Assembly: GCA_046757205.1 (NCBI GenBank)
Contig: JBHHXR010000108.1
Coordinates: 1 to 11,492 of the forward strand
Length of the DNA stretch: 11,492 bases
Direction of reading: 5' to 3'
Origin: JBHHXR01 sp046757205
GTDB lineage: Bacteria; Pseudomonadota; Alphaproteobacteria; Rhodobacterales; Rhodobacteraceae
Below are positions 6,388 through 11,492 of this stretch, piece after piece. A model generated the notes under the pieces. It did no database searches. It was not told the origin of the DNA and saw nothing but the letters and a program-made list of their open reading frames with translations. How positions within the stretch are numbered: position 1 is the first letter of the stretch; each line of letters starts with the position of its first letter. Both the position numbers and the translations under genes were made by a program.

Positions 6388-7287
6388 ATGAAAAGAACAC
6401 TCCTGGCAACAACGGCGATTGTTGCGATAGGCGGGGCGGCCTATGCCGATGTCAGCCTGTCCGGCTACGCCGAGATGGGCATCAAGGGCGGATCTGGGAT
6501 GGAGACCCAGTTCCACGACGACATCGACGTAAGCTTCTCGCTGTCGGGCACCACCGACAACGGCCTGACTTTCGGCGCCAAGATCGATCTCGACGAAGCC
6601 GACACCGGCCGCTTTACCGGCGGTGGCTCGCAGTTCAACGCTGTCTTCATCTCCGGCGCGTTCGGCACGCTCACCCTGGGCGACACCGACGGTGCTTTCG
6701 ACAAGGCGATGATCGAAGTCGGTGCTGCCACGTCGCTGACCGACGACCACACCACGCACAGCGGTTACAACGGCAACTCGGGCCTCGACGGCACGAACGA
6801 CGCCCAGATCCTGCGCTACGACTATTCGTTCGGTGACTTCGCCATCGCGGCGTCTCTTGAACTGGACGACGCGGGCACCAGCGACGTGTTCGGAGTCGGC
6901 GGCAGCTTCAAGACCGACGTCGGCGGCACGGCCGTTGGCTTCGGTGTCGGTTACCAGACCGTTGACGGTGGCGCCGATATCTGGGGCGTCAGCGCCTCGG
7001 CCGGAATCTCCGGTGGCATCAAAGGCGTGGTCAACTACTCCGATCACTCCACCAAGGGCCAGCACACGGCCGTTGGCCTGACCTATTCCATGGACGCGAT
7101 CACCGTTCACGGCAACTACGGCACGTGGAATGGCGGCACCATGGACGGCATCAGCGGTCTCGGCGTGGCCTTCAACTACGACCTGAGCGGCGGCCTGGTT
7201 CTGATGGCCGGCTACGGCAACACCGACCCGGCGGGCGGTGGCGCGAACGTGGACACCTGGTCAGTTGGTTTCGGCATGTCCTTCTGA
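6388..7287 (+). CDS. General outer-membrane porin, Rhodobacterales type
   Basis: A 299-residue beta-barrel that forms a water-filled channel for small solutes in the outer membrane. Residues 1-20 are a Sec signal peptide (KR, a hydrophobic core, then A-Y-A); the mature protein starts DVSLSGYAEMG, the typical first strand of this family. The body is a run of alternating amphipathic strands rich in G, D, S and T, and the chain ends WSVGFGMSF with the terminal Phe recognised by the BAM machinery. The mature length (about 279) is somewhat below that of the classic Rhodobacter capsulatus porin (about 300). I chose the ATG at 6388 over an in-frame ATG at 6355 because GAGGG lies 7 nt upstream and the signal peptide begins there. 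The strong C-ending codon bias fits high expression. Divergent from the DUF3576 gene; closed by a terminator. Confidence 0.95.
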   Translation: MKRTLLATTAIVAIGGAAYADVSLSGYAEMGIKGGSGMETQFHDDIDVSFSLSGTTDNGLTFGAKIDLDEADTGRFTGGGSQFNAVFISGAFGTLTLGDTDGAFDKAMIEVGAATSLTDDHTTHSGYNGNSGLDGTNDAQILRYDYSFGDFAIAASLELDDAGTSDVFGVGGSFKTDVGGTAVGFGVGYQTVDGGADIWGVSASAGISGGIKGVVNYSDHSTKGQHTAVGLTYSMDAITVHGNYGTWNGGTMDGISGLGVAFNYDLSGGLVLMAGYGNTDPAGGGANVDTWSVGFGMSF

Positions 7288-7312
7288 TCTTCACGGATCA
7301 CTGGAAAAAGGG

Positions 7313-7345
7313 AAGAGCGGGTAATTGCCCGCTCTTTCTCTTTTT
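7313..7345 (+). terminator. Intrinsic terminator of the porin gene
   Basis: AAGAGCGGG (7313-7321) pairs perfectly with CCCGCTCTT (7328-7336) over a 6-nt loop TAATTG, followed by TCTCTTTTT ending at 7345. It starts 25 nt after the porin stop. This is a textbook rho-independent terminator and makes the porin a single-gene transcript. Confidence 0.93.
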
Positions 7346-7390
7346 GGGGTCTTGTCTGACCCCCGCCAGCCGGGATACGCAAGACCCGGC
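7346..7390 (+). promoter_or_regulatory. Leader/promoter region with mutually exclusive hairpins
   Basis: Three perfect inverted repeats share the same bases. Hairpin A is GGGGTC (7346-7351) with GACCCC (7358-7363), loop 6. Hairpin C is GCCGGG (7369-7374) with CCCGGC (7385-7390), loop 10. Alternative hairpin B is GGGTCTTG (7347-7354) with CAAGACCC (7380-7387), enclosing a small CCCG/CGGG stem. A and C can coexist; B excludes both. The same bases also contain a weak promoter pattern, TTGTCT (7352-7357), 16 nt, GATACG (7374-7379). It is therefore either a switching RNA leader or an operator dyad bracketing a promoter. Both are inferences from base pairing alone. Confidence 0.4.
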
Positions 7391-7405
7391 AGCAACTGCG
7401 CGTCG

Positions 7406-7429
7406 CGGTGCGGCACCGGATGGTTTTTT
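7406..7429 (+). terminator. Attenuator-like hairpin with T-run before the sulfotransferase gene
   Basis: CGGTG (7406-7410) pairs with CACCG (7414-7418) over a CGG loop; GATGG and then six or seven pyrimidines (T 7424-7429, then C) follow. The stem is short and the T-run is displaced by about 5 nt, so termination would be inefficient if it happens at all. Its position 27 nt before the start codon, downstream of the switching hairpins, is what makes it worth marking. Confidence 0.25.
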
Positions 7430-7455
7430 CATCGTTAGCCCGGAACAACGGATCG

Positions 7456-9600
7456 ATGCTTCCGCTCAGCCCAGCAAGAATCACTGAACTGTACAGGCGG
7501 GCGCTGGGCCTGCAGAACGAAGGAAAGCTGGAGGAGGCGCTGAAGGTCTATTCGACCGTCCTGAACGCCAACCCGCGCATTGCCGAAGCGCACTATCAGG
7601 TCGGCCGGATCTTTCAGGCCGCGCAACGGATCGACAAGGCGGTATTTCATTTCGACCTGGCCTCGAAGATCAAGCCGGGGGAAGTCGCGATCTGGAACGC
7701 GCTGGCGGATTCACTGCTGGTTCTCGACGATCAGAAAAAGAATTCCGACTTCCTGAAAGCCGTGGAGAGCGCGGGGCTGCCGGCGCGGCAGGCGGACGCG
7801 CTGGTGGCCAAGTTGAACAACGGCGCCAGCCGGACCAAGACTGCCATCGGATCAGCCCGGGCAAAGGAAATCGAACGGTTGATTTCCCTGCTCCGGAGCA
7901 ACCGGTTTGCAGACGCCGAGAAGCTGGGGCTGCGGCTTCAGGCGAAGCACCGGAAAGTGGCGATCATCGCCGATATCCTCGCCTGCGCCCAGGTTTCGCT
8001 GCAAAAGCCGGATGCCGCGATCGCCAACTTCAAGAAAGCCATCGCGCTGGACCCGAAATACGCCGAGGCGCACAACAATTACGGGCGGCTGCTGTTCGAG
8101 CTGGGCCGGACCGAAGAGGCCATAGCCGAGATCGAAAAGGCCCTTGAACTGGCCCCCAGCATGCCGCTGGCGCTGAACAACATGGGCGCCGCACTTGTGC
8201 GAAATGACAACGCGGACGGGGCCGAGCCTTATTTCCGCAAGGCGCTGCAACGCGATCCGAACCTTGCCGAGGCTCACTTCCGCCTGGCCCATCTCCACTT
8301 CTCCAAGAAACGCCACGAGGAGGCCGTGAAGGGTTTCAGAACCGGCATCGAGAAAGGCTATGTCAAACCGGAGGCTTATGTTTTCCTCGGCCGCTCGCTG
8401 GCGGCGTTGGGCAAGGACGACGAAGCCATGACCGAATTCGAAAAGGCGATCGAACTGGACCCGCGCAACGGTGCAGCGCACTTCCAGAAGGCTGTGTTGC
8501 TACAGTCGCGTGGTGACTTCGTGAATGCCGAGATATTCTCGCGCAAGGCCATTGAGCTGGATCCCGACAGCGGCGACGATTACCGTGCATTCGTCGTTTC
8601 CAACACGCTGAAGCCGGGCGATCCGCTGATCGACGTGATGATGGAAAAATTCAACGACCCGGCAACGACGGACTACAACCGCAAGTCCTTCGGCTTCGCG
8701 CTGGCCAAGGCGATGGAGGACACCGGGCAATACGACCGGGTCTTCAAATACCTCGACGAGGCGAACCGTATCGCCCGTGCGGAACGCCCCTACGACATCG
8801 CCACCCGCGAGACCGAGATCGCCAACGTGAAACGCGCCTTCGAAGGCGTCCGGCTGGAGGAATTCGGCGATGTCGGCTACCCCGATTACGCGCCGATTTT
8901 CGTCACCGGCATGCCGCGTTCCGGCACCACGCTTGTCGAACAGATCATCGCCAGCCACAGCACGGTGACCGGCGCAGGCGAGGTCGGGCGCCTGTCCAAG
9001 CAATCCTACAAGCGGCTGTTCAACAAGAACCAGACCGTGCGCTCGGTGCGCGATTTCGCACGCAAGGAATTTCGCGACCTCGGCCGCGACTACGCCGACT
9101 TCATGCGCAAGCGCCTGCCCGGCGCCGACCGGGTGAGCGACAAGTCGATCCAGACCTACACCTTTCTTGGCCTCGTCAAACTCGCGCTGCCGAACAGCCG
9201 TATCGTCGTTGTCCGCCGCGACCCGCGCGACAACCTGCTGTCGATCTACAAGAACATGTTCGTCGACGGCACCCACCTTTACGCCTACAACCTCCGCGAC
9301 CTCGGGCTTTACTACAAGCTGTTCGCCGACCTGATCGAATTCTGGCGCGACCTGGCGCCCGAGAGCTTTCACGAGATCCACTACGAGGACCTGATCGCCA
9401 GCCCCGAGGAGGAGTCGCGCAAGCTGATCGCCGCCTGCGGGCTGGACTGGGAGGAGCAGTGCCTCAATTTCCACCAGAACAAGCGGCGCGTGGAGACGCT
9501 CAGCGTCTACCAGGTGCGCCAGCCGATCTACAAATCCTCGCTGAAGGGCTGGCAGCGGTATGAAGACGAGCTGCGCGAGTTGTTCGAGGCGCTCGAGTAG
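7456..9600 (+). CDS. TPR-repeat sulfotransferase
   Basis: A 714-residue protein expected to transfer sulfate from PAPS to an unknown acceptor (glycan, protein or small molecule). Residues 7-75 and about 137-370 hold roughly eight tetratricopeptide repeats (for example DAAIANFKKAIALDP and EAIAEIEKALELAP), a protein-interaction solenoid. A sulfotransferase domain follows: the 5'-phosphosulfate loop PIFVTGMPRSGTTL (480-493) and the 3'-phosphate motif RIVVVRRDPRDNLLS (582-596), with R588 and S596 in the expected places. The later HYEDL segment is also typical. No signal peptide is seen, so the enzyme is probably cytoplasmic. I chose the ATG at 7456 because family members start near M-L-P-L-S-P-A; GTG 7408 and ATG 7420 are in-frame alternatives, none with a strong ribosome binding site. 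It probably shares a transcript with the YggS gene 8 nt downstream. Confidence 0.92.
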   Translation: MLPLSPARITELYRRALGLQNEGKLEEALKVYSTVLNANPRIAEAHYQVGRIFQAAQRIDKAVFHFDLASKIKPGEVAIWNALADSLLVLDDQKKNSDFLKAVESAGLPARQADALVAKLNNGASRTKTAIGSARAKEIERLISLLRSNRFADAEKLGLRLQAKHRKVAIIADILACAQVSLQKPDAAIANFKKAIALDPKYAEAHNNYGRLLFELGRTEEAIAEIEKALELAPSMPLALNNMGAALVRNDNADGAEPYFRKALQRDPNLAEAHFRLAHLHFSKKRHEEAVKGFRTGIEKGYVKPEAYVFLGRSLAALGKDDEAMTEFEKAIELDPRNGAAHFQKAVLLQSRGDFVNAEIFSRKAIELDPDSGDDYRAFVVSNTLKPGDPLIDVMMEKFNDPATTDYNRKSFGFALAKAMEDTGQYDRVFKYLDEANRIARAERPYDIATRETEIANVKRAFEGVRLEEFGDVGYPDYAPIFVTGMPRSGTTLVEQIIASHSTVTGAGEVGRLSKQSYKRLFNKNQTVRSVRDFARKEFRDLGRDYADFMRKRLPGADRVSDKSIQTYTFLGLVKLALPNSRIVVVRRDPRDNLLSIYKNMFVDGTHLYAYNLRDLGLYYKLFADLIEFWRDLAPESFHEIHYEDLIASPEEESRKLIAACGLDWEEQCLNFHQNKRRVETLSVYQVRQPIYKSSLKGWQRYEDELRELFEALE

Positions 9601-9608
9601 GGGCTGGG

Positions 9609-10265
9609 ATGGCGCTGGCGGACATTCGGGCTCGCATCGCGAAGGCGGAGGAAAAGGCCGGCAGGCCCGCCGGCTCGGTTCGCCTGATCGCGGTGTCGAA
9701 GGTTCAGCCGCTGGAGCGTATCGAGGACGTCCTTCGCGAAGGCCACCGCCTGTTCGGCGAAAACCGCGTGCAGGAGGCCGCCGCCAAGTGGCCCGCGTTT
9801 CGCGAGCGCTACCGGGATGTCGAGTTGCACCTGATCGGCCCGCTGCAGACCAACAAGCTGCGCCACGCGCTGGACCTGTTCGACGCCATCCACACGGTGG
9901 ACCGCGAAAAACTGGCGCGAAAGCTGGCCCGCGAGGTGCAGGCGCGCGGTGTCTGCCCGGAACTGTTCGTCGAGGTCAACACCGGCGAGGAGCCGCAGAA
10001 GGCGGGCGTCCTGCCCGCCGGGGTGGACAACTTCGTGAAGCTTTGCCGCGACGAGCTGGACCTGCCGATATCCGGCCTGATGGTCATCCCGCCGATCGAC
10101 GAGGAGCCAAGCCTGCATTTCGCGCTTCTGCGCAAGATGGCGGAACGCAACGGCCTGCACGGCCTGTCGATGGGCATGAGCGCCGATTTCGAGAGCGCCA
10201 TCGCATTGGGCGCCACGCATGTGAGGGTCGGCTCGGCGATCTTCGGCGAACGCGTCTACGGCTGA
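9609..10265 (+). CDS. PLP homeostasis protein (YggS/PLPBP family)
   Basis: A 218-residue alanine-racemase-fold, PLP-carrying protein of the YggS/PROSC family, which buffers pyridoxal phosphate and affects amino-acid and vitamin B6 balance; it has no established enzyme activity. K31 in LIAVSKVQP is the Schiff-base lysine. Other family signatures are FGENRVQEA (49-57), HLIGPLQTNK (74-83), the segment GLMVIPP (156-162), LSMGMSADFESAI (186-198) and the phosphate-binding RVGSAIFG (206-213). Length is slightly short of the roughly 230 typical of the family. It starts 8 nt after the sulfotransferase stop with a G-rich ribosome binding stretch, so the two are likely co-transcribed. Its last 10 bases overlap the 3' end of the opposite-strand L,D-transpeptidase gene. 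All key residues are present. Confidence 0.95.
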   Translation: MALADIRARIAKAEEKAGRPAGSVRLIAVSKVQPLERIEDVLREGHRLFGENRVQEAAAKWPAFRERYRDVELHLIGPLQTNKLRHALDLFDAIHTVDREKLARKLAREVQARGVCPELFVEVNTGEEPQKAGVLPAGVDNFVKLCRDELDLPISGLMVIPPIDEEPSLHFALLRKMAERNGLHGLSMGMSADFESAIALGATHVRVGSAIFGERVYG

Positions 10266-10750
10266 ACCACGACGCGCGAGCGGGCCTGCCAGTGTCCCAG
10301 TATCCATTGCAGATCGCGGCGCGCGAAGGCAATGCAGCCCTCCGTCGGATGGCGCGGCCGGCGCCACACGTGCAGGAAAATGCAGCTCCCGGCCCCGGCC
10401 CGCGGCGGCCAGCGGTTGAAATCCAGAACACCGATCAGATCGTAAAGGGGATCGGGCCGCCACAGCGCCTCGCAGCGCCACCGGTGCGGGCGTTTGACAT
10501 GGCAATTGTAGTCGGGATCGGCGGGATCGTCGGACCAGCCGTCGGCAAGCCGAAGCGGAACGCCGGAAGCGACCGTGCGATCGGGCCGAAACAGGACGCG
10601 TTCGAGCCGGAACACGCCGGCGGGAGTGATGCCGTCGCCCTCGCCCCGCTTGCGGCCGATCCCGCCGCGCCCGGTGGCGCAGGGAAAGCGGCGCCCGGCC
10701 CACCTGGCCCCCCAACGCCCGACCACCAGATCACAGCTTCGGGGCGTCAA
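10256..10750 (-). CDS. L,D-transpeptidase (YkuD)-like protein
   Basis: A 164-residue protein of the short YkuD-type family; YkuD domains crosslink peptidoglycan or attach proteins to it via a catalytic cysteine. The visible core is GEGDGITPAGVFRL (37-49), WSDDPADPDYN (72-82), ADPLYD-like RPDPLYDLIGVLD (98-110), then IFLHVW with H127 and PTEGCIAF with catalytic C139. The usual S/T-H-G-C active-site motif is T-E-G-C here, a form I recall for this short subgroup. No signal peptide is evident, which is odd for a periplasmic enzyme. The start is a TTG (10748-10750) that overlaps the ribA stop as TTGA, giving M-T-P; a downstream GTG is possible. Its stop lies inside the yggS tail. Family firm, start moderately sure, substrate unknown. 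Confidence 0.85.
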   Translation of the reverse strand: MTPRSCDLVVGRWGARWAGRRFPCATGRGGIGRKRGEGDGITPAGVFRLERVLFRPDRTVASGVPLRLADGWSDDPADPDYNCHVKRPHRWRCEALWRPDPLYDLIGVLDFNRWPPRAGAGSCIFLHVWRRPRHPTEGCIAFARRDLQWILGHWQARSRVVVQP

Positions 10751-11492
10751 AGAAGATGCCCGCTCTTGCGTTTCTTGGTGTCGAGATATGCGGCGTTGTG
10801 CCTGGTGCGCCCGACGCTGATCGGAACCCGTTCCACAACCTCCATGCCGCAGGCGTTCATGCGCTCCACCTTGCGCGGGTTGTTGGTCATCAGCCGGACG
10901 GCGGAGAAGCCCATCTTCGCCAGAATCGCCGCTCCGATCCGGAAGTCCCGTTCGTCGTCCTCGAAGCCGAGCCGGTGATTGGCCTCCACCGTGTCGAACC
11001 CCTGATCCTGCAGCGCATAGGCGCGCAGTTTGTTGGTCAGGCCGATGCCGCGGCCCTCCTGGTTGAGATAGAGCAGCACGCCGGCCCCTTCGGCGCCGAT
11101 ATGCGACAGCGCGGCGCGAAGCTGCGCGCCGCAATCGCATTTCAGCGAGCCGAGAAGATCGCCGGTGAAGCACGCGGAATGGAGCCGCGCCAGCACCGGC
11201 TGATCGCGCCGGGGCTGGCCGATTTCGATGGCGTAGTGCTCTTCGCCGCCGTCGCCGGGGCGAAAGACGTGAACCCGGGCGCCTTCCGACACCTCCAGCG
11301 GCACCCGCGCCGCCGATGTCTCTTCGAGTTCGGCGGGCGCCGGGTCCGGTGCCTCGGTTCGCGACAAATCGAGCAGCACAAGGTCTTCGGCTTCGCGCAA
11401 CGCCGCCGGCGAAATGCCGTCCGGGAGCGGCATGACCACGGCGGCGGGAAGCAACCGGGCCTGCTTGCACAGCGCGATCGCTGCCCGGTGCA
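10747..11492 (-). CDS. ribA: GTP cyclohydrolase II (5' end outside the window)
   Basis: Catalyses the first step of riboflavin synthesis: GTP to 2,5-diamino-6-ribosylamino-pyrimidinone 5'-phosphate, formate and pyrophosphate. The visible 247 residues include the zinc site, the Cys codon at 11170-11172 in SACFTGD and the pair in KCDCG at 11137-11139 and 11131-11133. They also include the catalytic segment LNQEGRGIGL, then DTVEANHRLGFEDDERDF and TNNPRKV. The open frame continues through the window end with ALCKQARLLPAAVV, typical of the longer alphaproteobacterial RibA that has an N-terminal extension. The TTG at 11454 is therefore probably internal, not the start. The stop overlaps the L,D-transpeptidase start (TTGA), so the two are coupled. 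No frameshift or missing key residue is seen. Confidence 0.96.
   Translation of the reverse strand, partial: HRAAIALCKQARLLPAAVVMPLPDGISPAALREAEDLVLLDLSRTEAPDPAPAELEETSAARVPLEVSEGARVHVFRPGDGGEEHYAIEIGQPRRDQPVLARLHSACFTGDLLGSLKCDCGAQLRAALSHIGAEGAGVLLYLNQEGRGIGLTNKLRAYALQDQGFDTVEANHRLGFEDDERDFRIGAAILAKMGFSAVRLMTNNPRKVERMNACGMEVVERVPISVGRTRHNAAYLDTKKRKSGHLL

Noticed and set aside
10751..11470. The leftward frame of the L,D-transpeptidase-like gene stays open far upstream, suggesting a 404-residue protein.
   Set aside because: The upstream part lies out of frame inside ribA and reads as R/A/G-rich noise. YkuD similarity begins only at about 10750, so it is ribA shadow plus a short real gene.
1..11492. 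A defence system, toxin-antitoxin pair, integrated element, tRNA or CRISPR array.
   Set aside because: No matching proteins, repeats, integrase, cloverleaf or att-like direct repeats were seen. All coding space is accounted for by ten recognisable genes, so the window is mainly an ordinary core region.

Overview
The window looks like a chromosomal segment of a GC-rich alphaproteobacterium, most likely Rhodobacterales (Roseobacter/Rhodobacter type). This rests on the porin type (signal peptide followed by DVSLSGYAEMG), the DUF3576 lipoprotein next to leuS, the N-terminally extended RibA, and strong G/C third-position codon bias. The assignment comes from recognised protein families, not from a database search. 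Ten protein-coding genes are supported. I see no tRNA, rRNA, CRISPR array, transposase or phage gene.

Layout: (1) 40-786 (+), an HxlR-type regulator with a C-terminal SCP2-like domain, more AT-rich than the rest. (2) 864-6135 (-), a compact leftward gene string read DUF3576 lipoprotein > leuS > lptE > holA > glutathione S-transferase. leuS/lptE overlap by 14 nt, lptE/holA overlap by ATGA, and holA/GST are 10 nt apart. (3) 6136-6387, a divergent control region between the DUF3576 lipoprotein and a porin. (4) 6388-7287 (+), an outer-membrane porin, followed by a clear intrinsic terminator. (5) 7346-7455, a leader rich in competing inverted repeats. (6) 7456-10265 (+), a TPR-sulfotransferase followed 8 nt later by a YggS-type PLP homeostasis protein. 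(7) 10256-11492 (-), ribA (GTP cyclohydrolase II, running off the window edge) and a short L,D-transpeptidase-like protein coupled to it by a TTGA overlap. That protein converges on yggS with a 10-bp tail-to-tail overlap.

Functionally this is mostly housekeeping and envelope biology: leucyl-tRNA charging, LPS export, the replication clamp loader, outer-membrane permeability, peptidoglycan or periplasmic crosslinking, riboflavin synthesis and PLP homeostasis. The sulfotransferase and the HxlR-SCP2 regulator are the most accessory-looking genes. I did not find a convincing new multi-gene system. The most unusual signals are non-coding: mutually exclusive perfect hairpins ahead of the sulfotransferase gene, and dyads in the lipoprotein/porin divergent region. 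There is no gene-free stretch longer than 300 bases; the longest is the 252-bp divergent region.
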